Below, piece after piece: positions 22,455-30,607 of a stretch of DNA of 64,000 bases; within the stretch, counting starts at the first letter, position 1; every line of letters starts with the position of its first letter. Position numbers and translations under genes: made by a program. Under the pieces are notes generated by a model. It was given only the letters and a program-made list of their open reading frames with translations, was not told the DNA's origin and did not search any database. Source of the stretch: Tepidimonas fonticaldi (lineage in GTDB: Bacteria > Pseudomonadota > Gammaproteobacteria > Burkholderiales > Burkholderiaceae_C); NCBI RefSeq assembly GCF_007556755.1, contig NZ_VJOO01000005.1:62001-126000 (forward strand), in the 5' to 3' direction.

Positions 22455-24151
22455 GCACGCAGCATGGGCAAGTGCAAGCCCTGTTTCTTGGCGGTTTCGA
22501 TGGCCAGTTCGTAACCCGCGTCGGCATGGCGCATCACGCCCGAGCCGCAGTCGTTGACCAGCACGCGCGCCAGGCGCTCGGCGGCGGCATCGGTGCCGTC
22601 GGCCACGATGACCATGCCCGAATGCTGCGAATAACCCATGCCCACGCCGCCGCCGTGGTGCAGGCTGACCCAGGTGGCGCCGCCGGCGGTGTTGAGCAGG
22701 GCATTGAGCAGCGGCCAGTCGCTGACGGCGTCGGTGCCGTCGCGCATGCCCTCGGTCTCGCGGTTGGGGCTGGCCACCGAGCCGGTGTCGAGGTGGTCGC
22801 GCCCGATGACGATGGGCGCCTTCAGCTCCCCCTTGCGCACCATCTCGTTGAACGCGAGGCCCGCGCGGTGGCGCTCACCCAGGCCCAGCCAGCAGATGCG
22901 TGCGGGCAAGCCCTGGAAGGCGATGCGCTCGCGCGCCATGTCCAGCCAGCGGTGGGTGTGGTGGTTGTCGGGGAAGAGTTCCTTGATCTTGGCGTCGGTT
23001 TTGTAGATGTCCTCCGGGTCGCCCGACAGCGCCACCCAGCGGAAAGGGCCCTTGCCCTCGCAAAACAGCGGGCGGATGTAGGCGGGCACAAAACCGGGGA
23101 AGTCGAAGGCGTTTTTCACGCCTTGGTCGAAGGCCACCTGGCGGATGTTGTTGCCGTAGTCCACGGTGGGCACGCCCATCGCATGGAAATCCAGCATCGC
23201 CTGCACGTGCACGGCGCAGCTCTTGGCGGCGGCCTCCTTCAGGGCGGCGTGTTGCGATGGGTCTTGCTGCGCCGCCTTCCACTGCGCCACGGTCCAGCCC
23301 ATGGGCAGGTAACCGTGGATGAGGTCGTGGGCCGAGGTCTGGTCGGTGACGATGTCGGGACGCGGGCCACCGGCCTGGGCGCGCTTGACGAGTTCGGGCA
23401 GGATTTCGGCGGCATTGCCCAGCAGGGCGATCGAGACGGCTTCTTTCTTGGCCGTGTGTTCCCGAATCAGTTCCAGCGCGTGGTCGATGTCGCGGGCTTG
23501 TTTGTCCACGTAGCGCGTGCGCAGACGAAAGTCGATGCTGCTTTGCTGGCACTCGATGTTGAGTGAACAGGCGCCAGCGAGCGTGGCGGCCAGGGGCTGG
23601 GCGCCACCCATGCCGCCCAGGCCAGCGGTGAGGATCCATTTGCCCGAGAGGTCGCCGCCATAGTGCTGGCGACCGGCCTCGACAAAGGTCTCGAACGTGC
23701 CCTGCACGATGCCTTGGCTGCCGATGTAGATCCAGCTGCCGGCGGTCATTTGGCCGTACATGAACAGGCCTTTGCGGTCGAGTTCGTTGAAGTGTTCCCA
23801 GGTGGCCCACTTGGGCACCAAGTTGGAGTTGGCGATCAGCACGCGCGGGGCGTTGGGGTGGGTCTTGAACACACCCACGGGCTTACCCGACTGGATCAGC
23901 AGCGATTCATCGTCGTTGAGTTCGCGCAGCGTGGCCAGGATCTGGTCGAAGCAGGCCCAGTCGCGGGCCGCGCGCCCGATGCCGCCATAGACCACCAGGG
24001 CTTGCGGGTTTTCCGCCACATCGGGGTCCAGGTTGTTCTGGATCATCCGGTAGGCGGCTTCGGTCAGCCAGTTCTTGCAGTGCAGCGTTGTGCCGCGCGG
24101 TGCGCGAATCACGCGGGTGGAGTCGTAGCGGGGATCAAGGTTGGTAGTCAT
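22451..24151 (-). CDS. hutU: Urocanate hydratase
   Basis: Second step of histidine degradation: hydrates urocanate to imidazolonepropionate using tightly bound NAD+. The NAD-binding segment [11 protein letters not shown] and the C-terminal segment [19 protein letters not shown] are diagnostic. It is 566 residues from ATG 24151, giving [11 protein letters not shown]; longer in-frame starts would run into the intergenic gap. It begins 37 bases after the YjiH-like gene. Confidence 0.97.
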   Translation of the reverse strand: MTTNLDPRYDSTRVIRAPRGTTLHCKNWLTEAAYRMIQNNLDPDVAENPQALVVYGGIGRAARDWACFDQILATLRELNDDESLLIQSGKPVGVFKTHPNAPRVLIANSNLVPKWATWEHFNELDRKGLFMYGQMTAGSWIYIGSQGIVQGTFETFVEAGRQHYGGDLSGKWILTAGLGGMGGAQPLAATLAGACSLNIECQQSSIDFRLRTRYVDKQARDIDHALELIREHTAKKEAVSIALLGNAAEILPELVKRAQAGGPRPDIVTDQTSAHDLIHGYLPMGWTVAQWKAAQQDPSQHAALKEAAAKSCAVHVQAMLDFHAMGVPTVDYGNNIRQVAFDQGVKNAFDFPGFVPAYIRPLFCEGKGPFRWVALSGDPEDIYKTDAKIKELFPDNHHTHRWLDMARERIAFQGLPARICWLGLGERHRAGLAFNEMVRKGELKAPIVIGRDHLDTGSVASPNRETEGMRDGTDAVSDWPLLNALLNTAGGATWVSLHHGGGVGMGYSQHSGMVIVADGTDAAAERLARVLVNDCGSGVMRHADAGYELAIETAKKQGLHLPMLRA

Positions 24152-24188
24152 GGTGGGCTCCAGAGCAGGCAGTTGTGGGCGGTAAGGG

Positions 24189-25553
24189 TCAAGCCGGCAT
24201 TTCGATCCAGCCGAAGGCCAGACCGGCGCGCAGCGCGACGGCACCGAGAACGATACTCAGCAGGCTGCGAAGCAGCCATATCACGAGCAGGTCGCGGAAC
24301 TTGACGGGAATGCGGGTGGCAAGGATGCAGGGCACGCAGCCGGACAGGAAGAGCACCGTGCTGATCGAGACCAGGGCCACCAGGAAGCGCAGCAGGAACT
24401 CGGCGTCCTTGAGCAGGATGGCCGGCAGGAACATTTCGGCCAGGCCCGAGGCGAAGGCGCCGCTGGCGGCCGCTGCGTTCTCCAGGCCGAGCAGGGTGCC
24501 GGCGACCCACAGCGCGGGCTTGAGCAGCACACCGATCCACTCGAACACCGGCGTGAACTTGGCCAGGCACAGGCCGGCAAAGCCCACCGCGAGGATGCTG
24601 GGGGCGACCACGGCGGACATCTGCAGCCCGTCCTTCAGGTTGGACCACAGCATCTGCGGCAGCGGCTCGCGCGACTGGTAGCGCGCCACGCCGGCCTGGA
24701 GTGCGCGCTGCCAGCGGTTGCCGGCGGCCGTGCCGTGCTCGTCCCCGGCGGGCGTGGGACGGCGGTCGTCCATGCCGGCGATGGGCGGCAGGTAGGCCGT
24801 GATCGCGGTGACGGCGAAGGTCACCACGAAGCTGGCCCAGAAGAAGAACGTCCAGTGCTCCATCAGGTTCAGGGTCTTGGCCACGACGATCATGAAGGTG
24901 GCCGAGACGGTGGAAAAGCCGGTCGAGATGACCATGGCCTCGCGCACCGTGTACTTGCCTTGCAGGTACATGGCGTTGGTGACGAGCAGGCCGATGGAAT
25001 AGCTGCCGACGAAGGAAGTAACGGCGTCGATGGCCGAGTAGCCGGGGGTGCGGAAGAGCGGGCGCATCACGCGCTCCATCAGCACGCCCACCAGCTCCAG
25101 CAGACCGAAGCCCACTAGGAAAGTCAGTGCCAGTGCGCCAATAGGGATGAGCACGCCCACCGGCAGCGCCAGCTTCTCGAAGAGGAAGGGCAACATGTCC
25201 TTCTGGTTCGCCCAGTCGGGCGCCAGTCCGGCCAAGTACAGGCCCGCCAGGGCCAAGCCGACAAGCTTGATCACGCTGAACACCCGCGCCGTGACGCTTT
25301 GGCGGAAAGTGCCGGTGACGAAGGGAATGAATGCCCCCCAGGCCATCAACGCGAGCACGAAGATCACCGCGATGCTGCGCTGCTCTCGAACCAAGTAGCT
25401 GCTGAGGTGGTCGACCGGGATGGTGTGACGCCCACCGATCTCGATGTCGACGAAGAACAGGAAGATGCCCGCGGCGCTAAAAGCCAGCAGCTTGAACAGG
25501 GGAAGGACCAGGCCGCCAGGGGGTGAGGCCAGGGCGGTGTCGGGGCGGGTCAT
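24189..25553 (-). CDS. YjiH-family membrane protein with nucleoside-recognition (Gate) domain, candidate histidine/urocanate carrier
   Basis: Polytopic inner-membrane protein of 454 residues with about 10 hydrophobic segments. It contains a Gate/nucleoside-recognition region ([23 protein letters not shown], split by loops). YjiH-family substrates are poorly established. As first gene of the leftward hut operon under the HutC-like operator, uptake of histidine or urocanate is the natural inference. AGGAG lies 8 bases before ATG 25553. No other permease is encoded in the cluster. Confidence 0.8.
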   Translation of the reverse strand: MTRPDTALASPPGGLVLPLFKLLAFSAAGIFLFFVDIEIGGRHTIPVDHLSSYLVREQRSIAVIFVLALMAWGAFIPFVTGTFRQSVTARVFSVIKLVGLALAGLYLAGLAPDWANQKDMLPFLFEKLALPVGVLIPIGALALTFLVGFGLLELVGVLMERVMRPLFRTPGYSAIDAVTSFVGSYSIGLLVTNAMYLQGKYTVREAMVISTGFSTVSATFMIVVAKTLNLMEHWTFFFWASFVVTFAVTAITAYLPPIAGMDDRRPTPAGDEHGTAAGNRWQRALQAGVARYQSREPLPQMLWSNLKDGLQMSAVVAPSILAVGFAGLCLAKFTPVFEWIGVLLKPALWVAGTLLGLENAAAASGAFASGLAEMFLPAILLKDAEFLLRFLVALVSISTVLFLSGCVPCILATRIPVKFRDLLVIWLLRSLLSIVLGAVALRAGLAFGWIEMPA

Positions 25554-25578
25554 GCGGTGTCTCCTGTAGGGGTTAACC

Positions 25579-25585
25579 TATACAA
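25579..25585. promoter_or_regulatory. Second hut half-site (TATACAA)
   Basis: TATACAA matches the right half of a TTGTATATACAA-type HutC operator and lies 23 bases to the left of the full palindrome. The adjacent GTTAAC (25572-25577) is also palindromic. It could support cooperative HutC binding, but this is inference. Confidence 0.35.
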
Positions 25586-25607
25586 ATGGCTCAACCTGTC
25601 GCCAAGT

Positions 25608-25617
25608 TGTATATACA
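25608..25617. promoter_or_regulatory. HutC operator (TGTATATACA palindrome)
   Basis: A perfect 10-base palindrome preceded by T and followed by T, in the 131-base gap between the divergent hut operon and hutC. Known HutC sites have a TGTATA-type core. It covers the -10 hexamer of the leftward promoter, a sensible place for repression released by urocanate. Confidence 0.65.
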
Positions 25618-25636
25618 TTTTGATTGTCGAGATCAA
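25608..25636 (-). promoter_or_regulatory. Leftward promoter for the hut operon
   Basis: On the minus strand TTGATC (25636-25631) and TATACA (25613-25608) are separated by exactly 17 bases. The -10 lies inside the HutC operator. The mRNA would start about 45 bases before the YjiH-like ATG. Confidence 0.5.
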
Positions 25637-25652
25637 GGGACGTCAATACAAT
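25624..25652 (+). promoter_or_regulatory. Rightward promoter for hutC
   Basis: TTGTCG (25624-25629) and TACAAT (25647-25652) are separated by 17 bases, and the -10 is followed by C. The operator lies just upstream of its -35, so hutC autoregulation would be weaker than repression of the leftward operon. Confidence 0.5.
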
Positions 25653-25684
25653 CCACGTCATTAAGTCTTAGTGATTACCCTAGG

Positions 25685-26410
25685 ATGAGCACAACTCCCC
25701 CTCCCACCGATGGGGCCCGCCAGCCGGCCTACCAAGTCATCAAAGAGCATGTGCTGGCGCGTATCCAGAGTGGGCAGTGGAAGGAGGGCGACGCGATTCC
25801 CAGCGAGGAGGCATTGGCGCGCGAGTTCGGCGTGTCGCGCATGACGGTCAACCGCGCGATCCGCGAGCTGAGCGACGAGCAGCTCGTTGTTCGGGTGCAG
25901 GGCTCGGGAACCTTCGTGGCCCAGCAGAAGTACCAGTCCACGTTGGTGGAGATCCGCAATATCGCCGACGAAGTCGCCGCGCGCGGCCATGTGCACCGCA
26001 GTGAGCTGCAACTGCTTGAGCGCTGTAAGGCCAGCGAGGCGTTGGCACGTCAGTTCGGGTTGTCACCGCGGGCGATGCTCTTCCATTCGGTGGTGGTGCA
26101 CTACGAGAACGAGCGGCCTATCCAAGTCGAAGATCGCTACGTCAATCCCCAGGTGGCGCCCGATTATTTGGCCCAGGACTTTCGCAGCCAGACGCCCAAT
26201 GCCTACCTGATGCGCGTGGCGCCGCTGCAGGGCGTGCGCTTTGCCATCGAGGCCTGCTTGCCGCCGAAGGAGATTGGCGATCTACTGCGCATGGAAACGC
26301 ATGAGCCGTGCCTGGTGTTGCGTCGCCAGACGTTGTCCAAAGGTCAAGTGGCCTCGGTGGCGGCGATGTGGCATCCGGCATCGCGCTACCAATTTACCGG
26401 CAGTTTCTAG
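25685..26410 (+). CDS. hutC: Histidine utilisation repressor HutC
   Basis: GntR-family repressor of the HutC/FarR subgroup. The N-terminal winged helix (about residues 15-80) contains PSEEALAREFGVSRMTVNRA. A UTRA ligand domain (about 100-235), expected to bind urocanate, follows. It is 241 residues from ATG 25685 and transcribed divergently from the hut operon it should control. The Shine-Dalgarno is poor (AGG directly against the start). An in-frame upstream ATG at 25586 lies before the promoter and is rejected. Confidence 0.93.
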   Translation: MSTTPPPTDGARQPAYQVIKEHVLARIQSGQWKEGDAIPSEEALAREFGVSRMTVNRAIRELSDEQLVVRVQGSGTFVAQQKYQSTLVEIRNIADEVAARGHVHRSELQLLERCKASEALARQFGLSPRAMLFHSVVVHYENERPIQVEDRYVNPQVAPDYLAQDFRSQTPNAYLMRVAPLQGVRFAIEACLPPKEIGDLLRMETHEPCLVLRRQTLSKGQVASVAAMWHPASRYQFTGSF

Positions 26411-26424
26411 CGTGGGTGACGGAA

Positions 26425-27081
26425 TCAGCGGCTTGGGGGCAGCAGGGGCAGCATGACCGGCCACACGTTGTCCAGCAGGATCGGCTGTGCCCGCTCGTTG
26501 GGGTGGATGCGGTCGTCCTGGAACAGGGCGGCGGCTTGCGGACCGTCGGCGACGCCGGCCAGGAAAAACGGCACCAGGGCCACTTTTTCTTCCCGGGCCA
26601 GGTCCGTATAAACGGCGCGGAACTGGGCGCGGAAGCGCTCGCCGTAGTTCGGCGGCATGTCCATGCCGAGCAGCAGCACGCGCGCGCCGGCCTCGCGGCT
26701 GGCGCGGATCATGGCGCGCAGGTTGTCGCGTGTGCCGGAAAGCGGCAGTCCCCGCAGCGCGTCGTTGCCGCCCAGCTCGATCACCACCACCGCCGGACGG
26801 TGCTGCTGCAGCAGCGCCGGCAGGCGGCTGCGGCCGCCGGCGGTGGTGTCGCCACTGACGCTGGCGTTGACCACCCGCGCCGTGCGCCGGCCTTCCTGCA
26901 GCCGCCGCTCCAACAGCGCCACCCACCCGGTACCGCGCGCCAGTCCGTATTCGGCGCTCAACGAATCACCCACCACCAGAATCACCGGCGCGGAACCCGG
27001 CTCGGCGGCCCCCGCTCTGAAGGGCAGGTACGCGAGTGCGGCGGCGGCCAGCACGGTGGCGTTACAGTCTCTGCGGTTCAA
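26425..27081 (-). CDS. tesA: Acyl-CoA thioesterase / arylesterase TesA, periplasmic SGNH hydrolase
   Basis: SGNH-family hydrolase with thioesterase, esterase or lysophospholipase activity. The GDSL block holds nucleophile S40 in GDSLSAEYG, G77 and N106 (GGND) complete the oxyanion hole, and D190-x-x-H193 supplies the other catalytic residues. The TTG start at 27081 gives an n-region with two Arg, then a hydrophobic signal ending near AGAA. A GTG at 27054 is an alternative without the charges. It is divergent from the ABC ATPase gene with only 14 bases between starts, as in E. coli tesA-ybbA. Confidence 0.87.
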   Translation of the reverse strand: MNRRDCNATVLAAAALAYLPFRAGAAEPGSAPVILVVGDSLSAEYGLARGTGWVALLERRLQEGRRTARVVNASVSGDTTAGGRSRLPALLQQHRPAVVVIELGGNDALRGLPLSGTRDNLRAMIRASREAGARVLLLGMDMPPNYGERFRAQFRAVYTDLAREEKVALVPFFLAGVADGPQAAALFQDDRIHPNERAQPILLDNVWPVMLPLLPPSR

Positions 27082-27084
27082 GTC

Positions 27085-27094
27085 AAAGGCCTTT
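27085..27094. promoter_or_regulatory. Palindromic Shine-Dalgarno shared by two divergent genes
   Basis: AAAGGCCTTT is its own reverse complement. On the plus strand AAAGG lies 6 bases before the ATPase ATG (27096). On the minus strand AAAGG lies 8 bases before the tesA TTG (27081). One 10-base sequence can thus serve as ribosome binding site for both genes. Confidence 0.6.
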
Positions 27095-27095
27095 C

Positions 27096-27800
27096 ATGTC
27101 CACATCCATCATTGCCGTGCACCGCCTGTCCAAATCGGTCACCGATGCGACGGGCACGCTCGGCATCCTGCACGACGTCGAATTTGCCGTCGCCCCGGGC
27201 GAGACCCTGGCCATTGTCGGCGCATCCGGCTCGGGCAAGAGCACCCTGCTGTCCCTGATCGCCGGGTTGGATACCCCGACCGCCGGCACGGTTCACCTGG
27301 ACGGTGTCGACATTTTCGCGCTGGACGAAGACGCGCGCGCCGCGCTGCGGGCGCGCAAAGTGGGCTTCGTGTTCCAGAGCTTTCAGTTGCTGGGCAACCT
27401 CACCGCGCTGGAAAACGTCATGCTGCCGCTGGAGCTGGCCGGCCGGCGCGACGCCCGCGCGGCCGCCCGGCGCATGCTGGAGCGCGTGGGCCTGGGGGAG
27501 CGGCTGGGGCACTACCCCCGCGTGCTGTCCGGTGGCGAGCAGCAGCGCGTCGCCCTGGCGCGCGCCTTCGTGGTCGAGCCGGCGGTGCTTCTGGCCGATG
27601 AGCCGACCGGCAGCCTCGACCACGCCACCGGCGAGCGCGTCATGCAGTTGATGTTCGATTTGAACCGCGAGCACGGCACCACCCTGGTGCTGGTCACGCA
27701 CGATCCGGCGATTGCCGCGCGCTGCGAGCGCCGCATCGCCATCGAGGCCGGCCGCGCCCGCGAGTGGCCTGTACAACCGGCGCCGGCCGCATCGCCCTGA
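27096..27800 (+). CDS. ABC transporter ATP-binding protein, YbbA/LolD type
   Basis: 234-residue ATPase of the MacB/LolD/YbbA group. The Walker A is GASGSGKST at 42-50, the signature is VLSGGEQQRVALARAF, and Walker B is VLLADEPTGSLD. In E. coli ybbA is followed by the permease ybbP, but here the next gene, 28 bases on, is rlmB and no permease is present. It may work with a permease encoded elsewhere. ATG 27096 is preceded by AAAGG. Confidence 0.9.
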   Translation: MSTSIIAVHRLSKSVTDATGTLGILHDVEFAVAPGETLAIVGASGSGKSTLLSLIAGLDTPTAGTVHLDGVDIFALDEDARAALRARKVGFVFQSFQLLGNLTALENVMLPLELAGRRDARAAARRMLERVGLGERLGHYPRVLSGGEQQRVALARAFVVEPAVLLADEPTGSLDHATGERVMQLMFDLNREHGTTLVLVTHDPAIAARCERRIAIEAGRAREWPVQPAPAASP

Positions 27801-27814
27801 GCGGCCCCGCGACG

Positions 27815-27820
27815 CATAAT
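27815..27820 (+). promoter_or_regulatory. -10-like element for rlmB (CATAATC), possibly leaderless
   Basis: CATAAT followed by C ends 8 bases before the rlmB ATG. Transcription normally starts 6-8 bases after the -10, so the mRNA would begin at or next to the start codon. No Shine-Dalgarno is present. Confidence 0.45.
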
Positions 27821-27828
27821 CGCGCCCC

Positions 27829-28617
27829 ATGTCGTCCGAAACCAAAATCCTGTTCGGGTTTCACGCCGTCGGCGTGCGCCTGAAGACCGCGCCGTCCACC
27901 ATTCTGGAGGTCTACGCCGACCCCACCCGCCGCGACGCCCGCATGCGCCAGTTTTTGCAACGCGCGCAGGAAGCGGGGGTGCGCGTCATCGAGGCCGACG
28001 GCCCCCGGCTGGCCAAGCTGGCGGGGGGCGCCAACCACCAGGGCGTGGTGGCCCGGGTGCAGCCCGTGGCGCAGGCCCGCACCTTGGACGATTTGCTGGA
28101 CCAATTGGATGCGCGCAGCGAGCCCGAGCGCCGCGCCGATCCGCCGCTGCTGCTGGTGCTCGACGGCGTCACCGACCCACACAACCTAGGGGCCTGCCTG
28201 CGCGTGGCCGACGGGGCCGGGGCGCATGCCGTCATCGCTCCCAAGGACCAGTCCTGCGGGCTCAACGCCACGGTAGCCAAGGTGGCCAGCGGAGCGGCCG
28301 AGACGGTCCCGTACTTCATGGTCACCAACCTGGCGCGCACGCTGGAGGCGCTCAAACAGCGCGGGCTGTGGATCATCGGCACCAGCGACGACGCCCCGCG
28401 CAGCCTGTATCAGCACGACTGGCGCGGTCCCGTGGCCGTGGTTCTGGGGTCGGAGGGCAAGGGCATGCGCCCCCTGGTGCGCCGCACGTGCGACGAGCTG
28501 GTGTCCATCCCCATGCGCGGGGCGGTCGAGAGTTTGAACGTGTCGGTCGCCAGCGCGGTCTGCCTGTACGAAGCGGTCCGGCAGCGGCTTGCCGTGCCGT
28601 CCACCGCGCCCGCGTGA
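27829..28617 (+). CDS. rlmB: 23S rRNA (guanosine-2'-O-)-methyltransferase RlmB
   Basis: SpoU/TrmH (SPOUT) methyltransferase that modifies G2251 of 23S rRNA. An N-terminal L30e-like substrate-binding domain (about 1-85) precedes the knotted catalytic domain. The motifs are DGVTDPHNLGACLRVAD, VLGSEGKGMRPLVR and IPMRGAVESLNVSVA. It is 262 residues long. In this order the usual partner is rnr, which here lies 4 kb downstream past chrA, phaR, rimO and the tRNAs. Confidence 0.95.
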   Translation: MSSETKILFGFHAVGVRLKTAPSTILEVYADPTRRDARMRQFLQRAQEAGVRVIEADGPRLAKLAGGANHQGVVARVQPVAQARTLDDLLDQLDARSEPERRADPPLLLVLDGVTDPHNLGACLRVADGAGAHAVIAPKDQSCGLNATVAKVASGAAETVPYFMVTNLARTLEALKQRGLWIIGTSDDAPRSLYQHDWRGPVAVVLGSEGKGMRPLVRRTCDELVSIPMRGAVESLNVSVASAVCLYEAVRQRLAVPSTAPA

Positions 28618-28657
28618 CGCCGGTCTGGGTGGTCGCGCGCCCACGGCGTGGGCGTCG

Positions 28658-29275
28658 TCAAACCCAGCCCAGAGCGCCCAGGAGTGCGCCGGCGGCCAAC
28701 AACCACAACAGGTGCAGCCGCGTGCGCCAGACGATCAGCGCGCTGGCGGCAGCCAGCAGCCACTGCGCCCCATCCTGCCGCCAATCGCCGGATCCGCGCG
28801 CCATCAACCAGCCCGAGGCGAACAGCAGCGCCACGACCGCCGGGGCCAGCCCTTGCTTGAACGCCTGCACCGGCCACCAGTCACGGCGCCGGTGCAGCCA
28901 GCGCGCGACGCCGTAGGTGAGCAGCGACGAGGGCAGCAGCATTGCCCCCAGGCACACGACGACCCCCAGCAGGCCTGGCCCCCACGCGCTTGGGCCGGCC
29001 GCCGGTCCCCCGGCGCTGTTGAGGCCGACGGTCCACCCCATCAGCGCCACGAACAGGATGTTGGGCCCCGGGGCGGCCTGCGCCAGCGCGATGGACGCCG
29101 AAAACTGCGACTCGCTCAACCAGCCGTGCTGCGTGACCAGGTAGCGGTGCATGTCCGGCGCCGTGGTGATGGCGCCCCCGATCGCCAGCAACGACAGCGA
29201 CAGAAAGTGCGTAAAGATCGCCAGCCAGTCCGCCGCGGCCAGCCCGCTCGCGGCTACGTCCATCGTCGCGCTCAC
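28658..29275 (-). CDS. chrA: Chromate transporter, second half-size subunit
   Basis: 205-residue CHR-family membrane protein with about six hydrophobic segments. The family motif is LAQAAPGPNILFVALMGW. Its GTG start (29275) overlaps the TGA of the other half (GTGA at 29275-29272), so the two chains are made together. Paired short-chain CHR proteins expel chromate in other bacteria; the pair here is inferred to do the same. The substrate is not provable from sequence. Confidence 0.82.
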   Translation of the reverse strand: MSATMDVAASGLAAADWLAIFTHFLSLSLLAIGGAITTAPDMHRYLVTQHGWLSESQFSASIALAQAAPGPNILFVALMGWTVGLNSAGGPAAGPSAWGPGLLGVVVCLGAMLLPSSLLTYGVARWLHRRRDWWPVQAFKQGLAPAVVALLFASGWLMARGSGDWRQDGAQWLLAAASALIVWRTRLHLLWLLAAGALLGALGWV

Positions 29276-29868
29276 GGCCGCCCCCCGCCCGGGCGACGCA
29301 GCCGCCGCGCGGCCAGGCCCCAGCCCAGGCCGCCGGTCACCGCCAGCACCACGGCCAGCGGCAGCCGCACCCAGGCCACGGCGACGAAGGTCGATGCCGC
29401 CAGCGCGGCGCAGGCCTTCGGCCCCAGCACATTCCCCCGCAGCGGGGCCAGCAGCCGCAGCGCCGTCCCCAGGATCAAGCCCGCCGCCACCGCCCCCATG
29501 CCCCGCAGCGCGCCCTGTGCCATGGGGTGGGCTGCCACGTGGGTGAAGGCGATCGCGATCACCAGCAGCAGCGCCAGCGGCGCCAGCAGCATCCCCGCCA
29601 GCGCGGCCACGGCCCCCCGCCAGCCGAAGTGGCGCCCGCCGATCATCAGCGACAGATTGACCACGTTGGGGCCGGGCAGCAATTGGGCGGCCGCCCAGTC
29701 CTCCAGAAACTGCTCGCGCGTCAGCCAGCGGCGCCGCTCCACCAGCTCCTGCTGCACCACGGCCAGCACGCCCCCAAAGCCCTGCAGCGCCAGCCAGGTG
29801 CAGGCCCAAAAAAGCGCCGCCGGGGAGCGCGGCGCAGCCGGTGCGGCGGGGGCGGGCGGGGCGCTCAT
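29272..29868 (-). CDS. Chromate transporter, first half-size subunit
   Basis: 198-residue CHR-family half protein. It has the motif AAAQLLPGPNVVNLSLMIG and the N-terminal FGGVLAVVQQELVERRRWL typical of the family. It is the upstream member of the pair and ends by overlapping the start of the second half. Together they equal one long-chain ChrA. No chrB regulator is nearby. Confidence 0.82.
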   Translation of the reverse strand: MSAPPAPAAPAAPRSPAALFWACTWLALQGFGGVLAVVQQELVERRRWLTREQFLEDWAAAQLLPGPNVVNLSLMIGGRHFGWRGAVAALAGMLLAPLALLLVIAIAFTHVAAHPMAQGALRGMGAVAAGLILGTALRLLAPLRGNVLGPKACAALAASTFVAVAWVRLPLAVVLAVTGGLGWGLAARRLRRPGGGRP

Positions 29869-29933
29869 GGCGCCGATCCAACGTGACGTTCGACGCCGGG
29901 AAATCCCCGCCCGGCAAGGCGTCCCGACCGCTC

Positions 29934-29939
29934 TACAAT
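29934..29939 (+). promoter_or_regulatory. -10-like element for phaR (TACAAT)
   Basis: TACAAT lies 64 bases before the GTG of phaR and just downstream of the divergent chromate transporter start (29868). No strong -35 is visible. Confidence 0.4.
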
Positions 29940-30003
29940 GCCCCGAGGGGTGTCGTGCGCTCGCGCGGCCATCTTTGCATCCATCGTTTCAGGAGTCCGT
30001 TTC

Positions 30004-30546
30004 GTGCAGTCAACGAAGGCCAAGGCCGACGCAACCGAAGCCACGCAGCAGCCCGAATCGGCCGGCCCCGCGGTCCGTGTCATCAAAAAATACCCCAACC
30101 GCCGCCTGTACGACACCGATTCGTCGTCCTACATCACGCTCAGCGACGTCAAGGCGCTGGTCATGCGTGCCGAGCCGTTCGTCGTGCGCGATGCCAAGAC
30201 GGGCGAGGATCTGACCCGCTCCATCCTGCTGCAGATCATTCTGGAGGAGGAGACCGCGGGCGTGCCGCTCTTCTCGGAAAAGATGCTGGCCAACATCATT
30301 CGATTCTATGGCCACGCCATGCAGGACTTCATGGGCTCGTACCTGGAGCGCAACCTGCAGATCTTCATGGAGCTGCAGCAGAAGATGGCCGAGCAAGCCA
30401 AGGAACTGACCCCCGAGGTGTGGCAGCAGTTCATGGCCGCGCAGACGCCGCTGATGATGGGAAACTTCTTTGCCCAATCGCAAAAGGCGTTGGCGCAGAT
30501 GCAGGAGCAGATGCTCGGTGCCTTTGGGGTCAAGCGCCCGCACTGA
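30004..30546 (+). CDS. phaR: Polyhydroxyalkanoate synthesis regulator PhaR
   Basis: DNA- and PHB-binding repressor of phasin genes and of itself. The N-terminal PHB_acc domain contains VRVIKKYPNRRLYDT, followed by PHB_acc_C-like repeats (SEKMLANIIRFYGHAMQDFM). The GTG at 30004 is preferred over ATG 29938 because AGGAG (29991-29995) sits 8 bases upstream. The longer start lies only 4 bases after the first base of the -10 element. The protein is 180 residues and indicates PHA storage capacity in the host. Confidence 0.92.
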   Translation: MQSTKAKADATEATQQPESAGPAVRVIKKYPNRRLYDTDSSSYITLSDVKALVMRAEPFVVRDAKTGEDLTRSILLQIILEEETAGVPLFSEKMLANIIRFYGHAMQDFMGSYLERNLQIFMELQQKMAEQAKELTPEVWQQFMAAQTPLMMGNFFAQSQKALAQMQEQMLGAFGVKRPH

Positions 30547-30592
30547 CGGCCGGCCCCTGCCCGGGCCCAGCCAGGCGCGCGGCGGCGCGACC

Positions 30593-30601
30593 TGAGACAA
30601 T
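30593..30601 (+). promoter_or_regulatory. Extended -10 for rimO (TGA-GACAAT), possibly leaderless
   Basis: TGA followed by GACAAT ends 6 bases before the rimO ATG at 30608. The expected transcript start coincides with the start codon, and there is no correctly spaced Shine-Dalgarno. Confidence 0.45.
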
Positions 30602-30607
30602 ACGGGG

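Noticed and set aside
25586-25684. Longer HutC starting at ATG 25586
   Set aside because: This would place the start upstream of the promoter and operator; ATG 25685 fits the family.
18670-26424. Horizontal transfer of the hut cluster
   Set aside because: Base use looks slightly less GC-rich by eye, but no flanking repeats or integrase support it and I could not compute composition.
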